From: Alphaproteobacteria bacterium
Lineage (GTDB): Bacteria > Pseudomonadota > Alphaproteobacteria > Rhodobacterales > Rhodobacteraceae
Length of the DNA: 46,887 nt
Assembly (NCBI GenBank): GCA_030433335.1
Contig: JAUILL010000029.1
Coordinates: forward strand, 1-46,887
Direction of reading: 5' to 3'
The notes under the pieces are model-generated. The model did not search any database. It was not told where the DNA came from and saw only the letters and a list, made by a program, of their open reading frames with translations. The translations under genes were made by a program, and so were the position numbers. Shown in pieces: positions 36,638 through 44,450 of the stretch. Positions within the stretch are counted from its first letter, which is position 1. Every line of letters begins with the position of its first letter.

Positions 36638-38494
36638 TCAGGCGGGGTTCTCGGCCTCTTCGAGCTTCATCAGGGCGTCTTCCCAGAGGCTTTCGGCACG
36701 GACCAAAGCCTCTTCGACCTCTGCCATCTTCTTTTGCCACTGCAGCGCCTCGTCCTTGCGGGCGGGGTCGTAGAGGTCGGGGTCAGCCAATTTGACTTCC
36801 AGCTTTTCCTTCATCTCCATCAGCTTTTCGACGCGCTCTTCAGACTTGCGCGCCTCGGAGCGCAGAGCCTGCATCGCATCGCGGCCGGGCCGCTTGGGCT
36901 TGTCCTCGGATTTCGCTTTGGCGGGGGCAGGGCTGTCGTTGGTCAGCAGAAGTTTGCGATAGGATTCGAGGTCGTCCTCATAAGGTGAGACGCGCCCGTC
37001 TTTGACCAGCCACAGACGGTCGGCGACCATGCCCAAGAGGTGCATGTCGTGGCTGACCAGAACGACCGCGCCGGAATAGGCGGTCAGCGCCTCGACCAAG
37101 GCCTCGCGGCTCTCGATATCGAGGTGGTTGGTCGGTTCGTCGAGGATCAACAGGTGCGGCGCGTCTAGCGTTGCCAGCAGCAGGGACAGACGGGCCTTCT
37201 GGCCGCCGGACAGCTTGCGGACCTCTGTTTCGGCCTGATCGGCCCCAAGGCCAAAGCCCGCCAGTTTGGCGCGCAGTTTGGCCTGGTGTTCCTCGGGGCG
37301 CAGGCGCTGGAGGTGCATCAGAGGGGTTTCATCGACGTAGAGTTCATCCACCTGATGCTGGGCAAAGAAACCGATCCGCAGCTTGTTCGATTTGGTCAGC
37401 TTGCCGGACATGGCGTCCAGACGGCCCGCAATCAGCTTCGACAGGGTCGATTTACCTTCACCGTTCTTTCCCAGCAGGGCGATGCGGTCGTCCTGATCAA
37501 TGCGCAGGTTCAGGCGCTTGAGGATCGGGGTGTCGCCATAGCCGACCTCGACACCCTCCATCGCGACGATGGGGGGCGACAGTTCCTCGGGCTCGGGGAA
37601 GGTGAAGACCCGCTTTGCCGCTTCCTCGGGGGCGCTGATGGGCTCCATCTTTTCGATCATCTTCAGGCGGGCTTGGGCCTGCTTTGCCTTGGTCGCCTTG
37701 GCGCGGAAACGATCCACGAACGATTGCAGATGCTCGCGGCGGGCAGACTGTTTCTTGGCCGCGGCGGCCAGAACGGCGCGCTGCTCGGCGCGGGTTTTGG
37801 CAAAGCGGTCGTAGCCCCCTTGGTACAGGGTCAGCTTGCGATCCTCGAGGTGCAGGATCTCGGTCACGGCGCGGTTCAAGAGGCCGCGGTCGTGGCTGAT
37901 CACGATGACCGTGTGGGGGTAGGTGGCGAGGTAATCCTCGAGCCACAGCGCCCCTTCGAGGTCGAGATAGTTGGTCGGTTCGTCCAAAAGCAGCAGGTCA
38001 GGCGCCGAAAACAGCACCGCCGCCAAGGCCACACGCATCCGCCAACCGCCCGAGAACGCCGAACAGGGGCGCTGCTGCGCCTCGTAGTCAAAGCCCAGAC
38101 CCTTGAGGATGGTCGAGGCGCGGCCCTCGGCGCTCCAGGCATCAATGTCAGCCAGACGGGTCTGGATGTCGGCGATGCGGCCCGGATCGGTGGCGGTTTC
38201 AGCCTCTGCCATCAGTTCGGCGCGCTCGGTGTCGGCGGCCAGAACGGTGTTCAGCAGGCTGACCTCGTTGCCCGGAACTTCCTGTGCGACGCCGCCGATG
38301 CGGGCGCGCGAGGGCAGGCTGATGTCGCCGCTGTCCAGCGTCAGCTCTCCGCGGATCAGGCGGAACAGCGTGGTTTTGCCCGCGCCGTTCGGGCCGACCA
38401 GACCCACCTTGTGGCCGTCGGGAATGGTGGCGCTGGCCCCTTCAAACAGGGGGCGGCCTTCGATCGAATAGAAGAGGTCAGAAATCTTGAGCAT
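36638..38494 (-). CDS. ABC-F family ATPase (YheS/Uup-like)
   Basis: A 618-aa protein with two ABC domains and no membrane segments. Domain 1: Walker A GPNGAGKTT, signature FSGGWRMRVAL, Walker B LLLLDEPTNYLDLEG. A linker (~230-320) carries a Lys/Arg-rich helical tRNA-contact region. Domain 2: Walker A GKNGEGKST, signature LSGGQKARLSLLL, Walker B LLILDEPTNHLDIES. A C-terminal coiled-coil extension (~530-618) resembles Uup/YheS. ABC-F proteins act on stalled ribosomes at the E site. Divergent from ndk. Confidence 0.92.
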   Translation of the reverse strand: MLKISDLFYSIEGRPLFEGASATIPDGHKVGLVGPNGAGKTTLFRLIRGELTLDSGDISLPSRARIGGVAQEVPGNEVSLLNTVLAADTERAELMAEAETATDPGRIADIQTRLADIDAWSAEGRASTILKGLGFDYEAQQRPCSAFSGGWRMRVALAAVLFSAPDLLLLDEPTNYLDLEGALWLEDYLATYPHTVIVISHDRGLLNRAVTEILHLEDRKLTLYQGGYDRFAKTRAEQRAVLAAAAKKQSARREHLQSFVDRFRAKATKAKQAQARLKMIEKMEPISAPEEAAKRVFTFPEPEELSPPIVAMEGVEVGYGDTPILKRLNLRIDQDDRIALLGKNGEGKSTLSKLIAGRLDAMSGKLTKSNKLRIGFFAQHQVDELYVDETPLMHLQRLRPEEHQAKLRAKLAGFGLGADQAETEVRKLSGGQKARLSLLLATLDAPHLLILDEPTNHLDIESREALVEALTAYSGAVVLVSHDMHLLGMVADRLWLVKDGRVSPYEDDLESYRKLLLTNDSPAPAKAKSEDKPKRPGRDAMQALRSEARKSEERVEKLMEMKEKLEVKLADPDLYDPARKDEALQWQKKMAEVEEALVRAESLWEDALMKLEEAENPA

Positions 38495-38693
38495 GTCCCG
38501 CGATTAGCAGAGCATTCGGGCCGCGGAAAGCAGCCATTCGCCCGATCTGCGGGAAATCATGAAACCTGCGTGAAATTCACGGATAACCCACGTTAACGCC
38601 ATCAAAGCCGTCTTCCCCCACGATCTTTTCCATGCTAGGGGCGCGGGATCGCGGGTTTCGGCCCGCTCACGTCTAACTCAAATGAGGTTTTCC
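38495..38693. other. Divergent promoter region of the ABC-F gene and ndk
   Basis: 199 nt without a gene. Near the ndk end a CTAGGG element (38635-38640) resembles the local -10 type, without a confident -35. A GCGGG-TTTCGG-CCCGC hairpin (38651-38666) lies in the presumed ndk leader. Confidence 0.3.
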
Positions 38694-39116
38694 ATGGCCA
38701 CCGAACGCACTCTGAGCATCATCAAGCCCGACGCAACCAACCGTAACCTGACCGGCAAAATCAACGCCAAGTTCGAAGACGCTGGTCTGCGCATCGTTGC
38801 CCAGAAGCGCATCCACCTGACCCCCGCTCAGGCAGGCAAGTTCTATGAAGTGCACGCAGAGCGTCCCTTCTACGGCGAACTGTGCGAATTCATGGCATCG
38901 GCACCCGTCGTTGTTCAGGTTCTGGAAGGTGAAGGCGCAATCGCGAAAAACCGCGAAGTCATGGGCGCAACCAACCCCGCAGACGCAGCCGAAGGCACCA
39001 TCCGCGCAGAGTTCGCTCTGTCGGTTGGCGAGAACTCGGTTCACGGTTCGGACGCTCCCGAGACCGCAGCGAACGAAATCGCGTTCTTCTTCTCGGGTCT
39101 GGAACTGGTTGGCTAA
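38694..39116 (+). CDS. ndk: Nucleoside diphosphate kinase
   Basis: A 140-aa enzyme that exchanges gamma-phosphates among NTPs and dNTPs through a phosphohistidine. The nucleophile is H117 in [19 protein letters not shown], and the start [20 protein letters not shown] is classical. ATG 38694 is chosen: a GAGG lies 7 nt before it and it gives the canonical length, while an ATG four codons upstream overlaps that ribosome site. Codon use is strongly biased, fitting high expression. Confidence 0.97.
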   Translation: MATERTLSIIKPDATNRNLTGKINAKFEDAGLRIVAQKRIHLTPAQAGKFYEVHAERPFYGELCEFMASAPVVVQVLEGEGAIAKNREVMGATNPADAAEGTIRAEFALSVGENSVHGSDAPETAANEIAFFFSGLELVG

Positions 39117-39118
39117 GC

Positions 39119-39457
39119 CTACCTACGGATCTTGGGGTCAATGACCCCGATCATATCGAGGGCCGCTTCAAGCTTGGAGCGGCCCTTGTCATGTCTGGCG
39201 TCCTTTAAATCGTCGAACGCCACGCGCAGGTCATCCTTTTCGTGACCCTTGCAGTCATTCCAAGGGCGCCCCTGCAGAGCCATCACCAGTGAATAATAGG
39301 CAATGAAGTGTGGCGTGGACCCTGCGGCCATCATGCGGCCATAGGCTTCGTGTGCGCCGACCTCGCGAAGGGTCTCTGCGTCATGGATGCCAGCGGCCGC
39401 TAGCGCTTTGGCCTGCGAAGGGCCAACGTATTTTATGGATGTTACCGGAGTCGCCAT
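39119..39457 (-). CDS. TfoX/Sxy C-terminal domain protein
   Basis: A 112-aa protein. Residues ~1-85 match the TfoX C-terminal helix-hairpin-helix type domain: IKYVGPSQAKALAAAGIHDA, EVGAHEAYGRMMAAG, YYSLVMALQGRPWND. In gamma-proteobacteria TfoX/Sxy activates competence genes, but stand-alone short versions are widespread and uncharacterised. The stop lies 2 nt from the convergent ndk stop. A GGGGG ribosome site just upstream could be partly paired with CCCC in its own leader. Confidence 0.85.
   Translation of the reverse strand: MATPVTSIKYVGPSQAKALAAAGIHDAETLREVGAHEAYGRMMAAGSTPHFIAYYSLVMALQGRPWNDCKGHEKDDLRVAFDDLKDARHDKGRSKLEAALDMIGVIDPKIRR
39161..39186 (-). repeat. Long inverted repeat inside the tfoX-like gene, facing ndk
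   Basis: GGGCCGCT (39161-39168) pairs with AGCGGCCC (39179-39186), and the inner part (centred on AAGCTT) continues the pairing, giving a near-complete 26-bp palindrome ~45 nt beyond the ndk stop. A GGGGTC-AAT-GACCCC hairpin lies next to it (39135-39149). Neither has a T-run; together they may stop or protect the ndk mRNA. Confidence 0.5.
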
Positions 39458-39495
39458 GCCCCCTTTATAACAAGGGGACGGGGCAATCCCAGACT

Positions 39496-39639
39496 TCAGA
39501 TCATTGCGAAGTCGGTAAAGATGAAGTCAGGCTCGTCGTCCTGTTTCTTCTTCTTTTTCTTAGGCGTCTCGTCGCGTCGTGACGCTTCGGTCGCCTGCGT
39601 TTGTTGCGGGTCGGGCTCGGGAGATGTGTTGTCCGGCAT
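39496..39639 (-). CDS. 47-aa lysine-rich small protein
   Basis: A 47-codon gene starting at ATG 39639. It reads MPDNTSPEPDPQQTQATEAS, then RRDETP followed by six consecutive lysines, QDDEP and the hydrophobic end DFIFTDFAMI. It looks disordered with a basic patch and a short hydrophobic C-terminal motif, which suggests a binding peptide. AAAGGAGG 6-13 nt before the ATG is an ideal ribosome site, so I regard this as a real gene despite its size. That site lies in the 3' arm of an inverted repeat. It is 39 nt upstream of the tfoX-like gene. Confidence 0.7.
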   Translation of the reverse strand: MPDNTSPEPDPQQTQATEASRRDETPKKKKKKQDDEPDFIFTDFAMI

Positions 39640-39643
39640 GAGT

Positions 39644-39678
39644 GCCTCCTTTCAATAAACTAATTATTGAATGGAGGC
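39644..39678 (-). promoter_or_regulatory. Inverted repeat covering the ribosome site of the 47-aa gene
   Basis: GCCTCC-T-TTCAATAA (39644-39658) is the inverted match of TTATTGAA-T-GGAGGC (39664-39678): 14 pairs, one mismatch, 5-nt loop. In the mRNA the GGAGG ribosome site would be paired with an upstream GCCTCC. The AT-rich inner part could also be a protein operator at DNA level. Confidence 0.6.
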
Positions 39679-39708
39679 TTTGTTCCAAAAAAGTCCCGCG
39701 AAAGGGTA

Positions 39709-40275
39709 TTAGGAGGCGCCGCGTGATAGAGCTGCTACCCCTGTTCGCGCCACTTCGGCCAATCCGAGGGGGCGCATAAGGTCCGCAAACGCATCAATTT
39801 TGTCGGGCGCGCCGGTTATTTCGAATACGAAGCTCGACAGGGTGCTGTCCACGACTTTGGCGCGGAAGATGTCTGCCAGACGCAGGGCCTCAACGCGCTT
39901 GTCGCCGTTGCAGGCCACTTTGATCAGCGCCAGTTCGCGCTGGACCGAGGGGCCCTCGACGGTCAGGTCATGTACTTCGTGAACGGGAACGATGCGGCCA
40001 AGCTGTGCTTTGATCTGGTTGATGACCTGCGGAGTGCCGGTGGTCACGATGGTGATGCGGCTCAGGTGACCTTCGTGGTCAACCTCGGCCACTGTCAGGC
40101 TTTCGATGTTGTAGCCACGGCCCGAGAACAGACCGATTACGCGGGCCAGAACACCGGCTTCGTTGTCCACCAGAACAGCCAGAGTGTGGGTTTCTTCGAC
40201 GTCCGAGAAGTTGGGGCGTAGGGCATACGCCGAATGTTTGGACGAACCTTTTTTGATGTTGAGAGCTGCTGACAT
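39709..40275 (-). CDS. ilvN: Acetolactate synthase small (regulatory) subunit
   Basis: A 188-aa protein that binds valine and controls the catalytic subunit. The N-terminal ACT domain begins THTLAVLVDNEAGVLARVIG and RGYNIESLTVAEVDHEGHLS; the C-terminal ALS-type domain follows from ~residue 105. The length is that of the long IlvH type. ATG 40275 is chosen with AGAGGAA ~10 nt upstream; a longer frame overlaps the intergenic hairpins. It lies 81 nt after ilvB in the same direction. Confidence 0.95.
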   Translation of the reverse strand: MSAALNIKKGSSKHSAYALRPNFSDVEETHTLAVLVDNEAGVLARVIGLFSGRGYNIESLTVAEVDHEGHLSRITIVTTGTPQVINQIKAQLGRIVPVHEVHDLTVEGPSVQRELALIKVACNGDKRVEALRLADIFRAKVVDSTLSSFVFEITGAPDKIDAFADLMRPLGLAEVARTGVAALSRGAS

Positions 40276-40299
40276 CTGAATGTTTCCTCTACCCGAAAC

Positions 40300-40340
40300 G
40301 GCAGGCGCGCCTGCCAAGGGGACGGCGGGCGAACCCGCCG
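40300..40340 (-). other. Two hairpins between ilvB and ilvN
   Basis: GGCAGGCGCGCCTGCC (40300-40315) is a perfect palindrome. CGGCGGG (40323-40329) pairs with CCCGCCG (40334-40340), forming a TTCG-type loop on the minus strand. No T-run; likely an mRNA-processing or stabilising element that sets the IlvB:IlvN ratio. Confidence 0.5.
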
Positions 40341-40356
40341 CCTGTTGTCCTATGGA

Positions 40357-42111
40357 TTAGACCAGCACCGCGCCGGTCGAGCCGATGGCGTTGGTGGCGT
40401 TCACGTCACCCAGCAGCATCTCGTTGTGCGGCGCGCCCGACGGGATCATCGGGAAGCAGTTCTCGTGCTTTTCAACAAGGCAGTCAAAGATTACGGGGCC
40501 ATCGTAGTTCAGCATTTCCATGATCGCATCATCCAGATCCTTGGGATCTGAGCACAGGATGCCTTTGCAGCCAAAGGCTTCGGCCAGCTTTACGAAGTCG
40601 GGCAGCGCCTCGGACCACGACTGCGAGTAGCGCTCGCCGTGCAGAAGTTGCTGCCACTGGCGGACCATTCCCAGACGCTCGTTGTTCAGGATGAACTGCT
40701 TGACCGGCGCGCGGTACTGAACAGCGGTGCACATCTCTTGCATGTTCATCAGCCAGCTGGCTTCGCCTGCGACGTTAATCACCAGCGACTCTGGGTGCGC
40801 GATCTGCACGCCCACCGACGCGGGAACGCCGTAACCCATGGTGCCGAGGCCACCCGAGGTCATCCAGCGGTTCGGATCTTCGAAGCCAAGGTACTGGGCA
40901 GCCCACATCTGGTGCTGGCCTACTTCGGTGGTGATGTAGCGGTCGTGGCCTTTGGTCAGTTCCTCAAGACGCTGGAGTGCGTACTGGGGTTTGATGACCG
41001 AGCCTTCTTGCTTGAAGGACAGGCAGCGGACAGCTTTCCACTCTTCGATCTTGTTCCACCACTTGGCCAGAGCCTCTTGGTTGGTTTTGCGACCGCGCGA
41101 TTTCCAGACCTTCAGGATGTCTTCCAGAACGTGGCCCACATCGCCAACGATCGGGATGTCCACGCGGATGACTTTGTTGATCGAGCTGGGATCGATGTCG
41201 ATATGCGCCTTTTTCGACTTCGGGCTGAACGCGTCGATGCGGCCGGTGATCCGGTCATCGAAACGGGCGCCGATGTTGATCATCAGGTCGCAGTCGTGCA
41301 TCGCCATGTTGGCTTCGTACAAGCCGTGCATGCCAAGCATCCCCAGCCAGCCCTTGCCCGAGGCAGGGTAGGCGCCAAGACCCATCAGGGTCGAGGTGAT
41401 CGGGAAGCCGGTGGTGTCCACCAGTTCGCGCAGCAGTTGGCTGGCTGCGGGGCCGGAATTGATGACACCGCCGCCGGTATAAAAGATCGGACGCTTTGCC
41501 TTTTCCAGCGCATCAACGAGTTCGTTGATCATGTCCAGATCGCCTTTGACCTGGGGCTGGTAGTGGCTGGTGCGCGCCTGCTTGGGGCCGTTGTAGGTGC
41601 CCGATGCGAACTGAACGTCCTTGGGGATGTCGATCAGCACGGGGCCGGGACGGCCCGAGGTCGCCACGTGGAAGCCCTCGTGGATGACGCCCGACAGACG
41701 GTCGGTGTCTTTGACCAGCCAGTTGTGCTTGGTGCAGGGGCGGGTGATGCCAACGGTGTCCGCTTCTTGGAACGCGTCCGAGCCGATCATAAAGGTCGGC
41801 ACCTGACCCGACAGAACCACCAGCGGGATCGAATCGAGCAGCGCATCGGTCAGGCCGGTCACAGCGTTTGTCGCGCCGGGGCCAGAGGTCACCAGAACAA
41901 CGCCGGGCTTGCCGGTCGAGCGGGCATAGCCTTCGGCCGCGTGAACCGCGCCTTGTTCGTGACGCACGAGGATGTGCTTGATATCGTTCTGCTGAAAGAT
42001 TTCGTCGTAGATCGGTAGCACAGCGCCACCGGGGTATCCGAACACGACTTCCACACCCTGATCCTTCAGGGCCTGGACTACCATTTTCGCTCCGGTCATC
42101 TGACGTGTCAT
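40357..42111 (-). CDS. ilvB: Acetolactate synthase large (catalytic) subunit
   Basis: A 584-aa thiamine-diphosphate enzyme making acetolactate and acetohydroxybutyrate, the first common step to valine, leucine and isoleucine. The catalytic glutamate is E52 in VRHEQGAVHAAEGYARSTGK; the FAD/herbicide-site region ITRPCTKHNWLV and GARFDDRITG are present. The ThDP motif reads G449-E450-A451 ... N476-N477 (GEASWLMNMQEM, FILNNERLG). Glu stands where most ThDP enzymes have the metal-binding Asp. Expression is governed by the attenuator directly upstream. Confidence 0.96.
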   Translation of the reverse strand: MTRQMTGAKMVVQALKDQGVEVVFGYPGGAVLPIYDEIFQQNDIKHILVRHEQGAVHAAEGYARSTGKPGVVLVTSGPGATNAVTGLTDALLDSIPLVVLSGQVPTFMIGSDAFQEADTVGITRPCTKHNWLVKDTDRLSGVIHEGFHVATSGRPGPVLIDIPKDVQFASGTYNGPKQARTSHYQPQVKGDLDMINELVDALEKAKRPIFYTGGGVINSGPAASQLLRELVDTTGFPITSTLMGLGAYPASGKGWLGMLGMHGLYEANMAMHDCDLMINIGARFDDRITGRIDAFSPKSKKAHIDIDPSSINKVIRVDIPIVGDVGHVLEDILKVWKSRGRKTNQEALAKWWNKIEEWKAVRCLSFKQEGSVIKPQYALQRLEELTKGHDRYITTEVGQHQMWAAQYLGFEDPNRWMTSGGLGTMGYGVPASVGVQIAHPESLVINVAGEASWLMNMQEMCTAVQYRAPVKQFILNNERLGMVRQWQQLLHGERYSQSWSEALPDFVKLAEAFGCKGILCSDPKDLDDAIMEMLNYDGPVIFDCLVEKHENCFPMIPSGAPHNEMLLGDVNATNAIGSTGAVLV

Positions 42112-42148
42112 CTGCGTGTCTCCGTTTACGACGTCACTTCTGTTTGAA

Positions 42149-42177
42149 ACAAAAAAGCCCCCGATTTTCTCGGGGGC
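42149..42177 (-). terminator. Attenuator terminator of ilvBN
   Basis: GCCCCCGA (42157-42164, plus strand) pairs with TCGGGGGC (42170-42177) around a 5-nt loop. In the minus direction it is followed by TTTTTTGTTT, about 38 nt before the ilvB start. Its upstream arm shares 42175-42177 with the antiterminator stem. Confidence 0.92.
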
Positions 42178-42219
42178 GCATGGGGTACCGTTATGGTGTC
42201 CGTTACCGGCCCATGCGCC
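42175..42219 (-). promoter_or_regulatory. Antiterminator stem of the ilvBN leader
   Basis: GGCGCATGGG (42175-42184) is the perfect inverted match of CCCATGCGCC (42210-42219). On the transcript the upstream arm lies within codons 12-15 of the leader peptide and the downstream arm runs into the terminator's 5' arm. A ribosome stalled at the Val/Leu codons leaves this stem free to form and block termination; one that reaches the stop codon breaks it. Confidence 0.8.
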
Positions 42220-42253
42220 AATTCTCCACGACTAGTACGACCGACTGGTCCAT
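42203..42253 (-). CDS. ilvBN leader peptide
   Basis: A 16-codon ORF encoding MDQSVVLVVENWRMGR, with GGAGAG 6 nt upstream of ATG 42253. Five consecutive codons specify Val-Val-Leu-Val-Val, including CTA, a rare leucine codon in a GC-rich genome. It begins ~20 nt after the expected transcription start and is followed by the antiterminator and terminator. It is the sensing peptide of branched-chain amino-acid attenuation; the peptide itself probably has no function. Confidence 0.88.
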   Translation of the reverse strand: MDQSVVLVVENWRMGR

Positions 42254-42279
42254 AGGGGCTCTCCGTTTGCTGCGCCCTG

Positions 42280-42306
42280 ATTAAAAGCGGCAAAAACCGA
42301 GGTCAA
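42280..42306 (-). promoter_or_regulatory. Promoter of the ilvBN leader
   Basis: On the minus strand, TTGACC (42306-42301) and TTTAAT (42285-42280) are 15 nt apart. Both hexamers are close to consensus and lie just upstream of the leader peptide, which fits an attenuator layout. Confidence 0.6.
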
Positions 42307-42366
42307 CCGCATTTGTAGGAAATTTCGCGGGAATGGGCATGTTTGAAATAAAATTATTGCGAAGGG

Positions 42367-43014
42367 TCAGAGTCCGTGACCTGTCCCCTGAAGAACCCCA
42401 TGCTCTAGCGCGTATCGTGTCAGCCCTGCTGTCGACGAGATGCCGAGCTTGCGCTTGATGTTCTTGCGGTGGGTTTCGACCGTCCGGACCGAGATGTCCA
42501 GTTCCGCCGCAACTTCCTTGTTCGACTTGCCCTGCGCCAGTTGCAGCAGCACCGTTTGTTCGCGAGAGGTCAGGGGTTCGCGGTCGCCCGTCGGCTCTGG
42601 GGTCAGTGATCCACTTGCACCGGTGCACAGGTACCGTTCGCCGCGCATCACAGCGTCGATGGCGGTTTTGATCTCTTCGGTGGGGACATCCTTGAGAACA
42701 TAGCCGCGCGCGCCATGGGATAGGGCGCTGCTGATGTATTCGGGGCTGTCATGCATAGACAGGATCAGAATCCGCGTCTCGGGGCGGCGTTCGAGGATGA
42801 TCTCGGTCGCGGTCAGCCCGCCCACGCCCGGCATGTTCAAATCCAAGAGGATCACATCCGGGTTCAGCGTTTCAACCTGATCAATGGCTTCCTGCCCATT
42901 ACACAGGACGCCGACGACTTCGATATCGTCATACCCTTCGAGAATGGCTTCGATGCCGTCGGCCACCATCGGGTGGTCATCAACGATCAGCAGGCGGATC
43001 GGCGCGGTGCTCAT
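42367..43014 (-). CDS. LuxR/NarL-family response regulator
   Basis: A 215-aa two-domain regulator. The receiver domain has acidic pocket D12/D13, phospho-acceptor D58 in VILLDLNMPG, and the conserved lysine in GYVLKDVP. The C-terminal GerE-type helix-turn-helix is LTSREQTVLLQLAQGKSNKE followed by LDISVRTVETHRKNIKRKLG. Start overlaps the kinase stop by 4 nt (ATGA), so the pair is translationally coupled. Likely target: the divergent TRAP operon. Confidence 0.93.
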   Translation of the reverse strand: MSTAPIRLLIVDDHPMVADGIEAILEGYDDIEVVGVLCNGQEAIDQVETLNPDVILLDLNMPGVGGLTATEIILERRPETRILILSMHDSPEYISSALSHGARGYVLKDVPTEEIKTAIDAVMRGERYLCTGASGSLTPEPTGDREPLTSREQTVLLQLAQGKSNKEVAAELDISVRTVETHRKNIKRKLGISSTAGLTRYALEHGVLQGTGHGL

Positions 43015-44450
43015 TCGGGGACCTCCGAGACAGATTTCTTGGAGGCAGAGGTACTGCTGCTTTCCGGCGGCAACAAGTGGGTGAGGGGGACTGTTACGGA
43101 AATCCGGGTGCCTGTTTTGGCTGATTGAATATTCAATGAGCCTTCGAGTTGTTCGACCCGTTCCTGCATGTTGCGCAGACCGAGGCCTTGGCGCGGGTTT
43201 TGGCGGCGGGCGGTTTCGAACCCGTGGCCGTTATCGGCGATGGTCATGGTCGCGCCGCTGCGGTGGCCGCGCAGGTCGATGGTGACGTGGTTCGCGCCAG
43301 AGTGCCGCTCGATGTTGGTCAGCGCCTCTTGGGCGATCCGGTAGAGCGCGATTTTGGCGTCTTGGTCTAGGCGGTTGCGGAACACCACCGTGCTAAACTG
43401 GGTTTCGATCCCCGTGCGGGTGCTGAAATCGTCGGTCAGTGCCTTGAGCGCGGGTCCGAGGCCTAGATCGTCCAGCACACCGGGGCGCAGGTCGCGGCTG
43501 ATCCGCCGGACCTCTTGGATCGCACCAGACAGGCTGTCGATCCCGCGGTTCATCGCTTCGGGCGCGCGTGGATCGTTGTTCGCAAACCGCTTCTTGGCCA
43601 GCTCCAATCCGTAGCGGACGCCGACCAAAATCTGGCTGATGCTGTCATGGAGTTCGCGGGCCACACGGCCGCGTTCCTCTTCTTGGGCATCAAACACGCG
43701 CTGGGTCAGGCTTTTCAGTTTCGCGTCGGCCAGTCGGCGCTCGCGTACGTTGATGATCATGCCGGTTCCGAACACCATCAGCAGCGAGGCAAACGTAATC
43801 CCGCCGATGTAAAAGAATGTCCGCCTCACGCGGGCTTCGACCTCTGACTTCGACGCGGCGACGGTTTTGATCACGTCATCAACAAATACGCCGGTGCCCA
43901 CGGCCCACCGCCAACTGGGGAAACTGGTCACGTAAGTGATCATCTGGGCCTCTTCGCCAGTGCTGGGTTTGGGCCATAAATATGTGTGGTAGCCCCCACC
44001 GGAGCGCGCCACTCGAATCAACTCGTCGACCACGGGCGTGCCCGTCGAATCAGAGAGTCCCGCCCAGTTCTGGTTGATCATGTCCGTCTGGCGCGGCGAG
44101 ACCAGATTATTGCCCTCGTAATCGTAGACAAAGAAGAACCCTTCGGAGCCATAGATCATCGCGGCAAGGATCTGCATGACCTTGCGCTTGGCTTCTTCGT
44201 CATCGGGGGCGGCGTTCCCATAGATGTAGTAGAAGCTGTTCCGCGCCAAGGTGACGTAGTTCTTAAGCTCTTGCTTTTTCACATCAATCAACTGCGATTC
44301 CAGCGTGCGGACTTCGCGTTCAGCCAATTCCTTGGACTGCAACGCCACCACAACAGAGATCGCCGCCACCGCCCCGATCAGGGGCAGGGTCGCGAGCAAG
44401 AAGAGTTTCTGCCCGTAGCTGAAGTGAAGACGCGAGAGAATCTGTTTCAT
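43011..44450 (-). CDS. Cache-domain sensor histidine kinase (NarL-type, HisKA_3)
   Basis: A 479-aa membrane kinase. Two membrane helices (~18-38 and ~212-235) enclose a periplasmic single-cache domain (~45-205) with GSEGFFFVYDYEGNNLVSPR and RWAVGTGVFVDDV. Cytoplasmic part: HisKA_3 with phospho-acceptor H268 in VARELHDSISQILVGVRYGL, then HATPase_c (YRIAQEALTNIERHSGANH, DNGHGFE, GLGLRNMQERVEQLEG). Cache kinases of this shape often sense carboxylates. Divergent from the TRAP binding-protein gene, so the transported acid may be the signal. Confidence 0.92.
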   Translation of the reverse strand: MKQILSRLHFSYGQKLFLLATLPLIGAVAAISVVVALQSKELAEREVRTLESQLIDVKKQELKNYVTLARNSFYYIYGNAAPDDEEAKRKVMQILAAMIYGSEGFFFVYDYEGNNLVSPRQTDMINQNWAGLSDSTGTPVVDELIRVARSGGGYHTYLWPKPSTGEEAQMITYVTSFPSWRWAVGTGVFVDDVIKTVAASKSEVEARVRRTFFYIGGITFASLLMVFGTGMIINVRERRLADAKLKSLTQRVFDAQEEERGRVARELHDSISQILVGVRYGLELAKKRFANNDPRAPEAMNRGIDSLSGAIQEVRRISRDLRPGVLDDLGLGPALKALTDDFSTRTGIETQFSTVVFRNRLDQDAKIALYRIAQEALTNIERHSGANHVTIDLRGHRSGATMTIADNGHGFETARRQNPRQGLGLRNMQERVEQLEGSLNIQSAKTGTRISVTVPLTHLLPPESSSTSASKKSVSEVPE

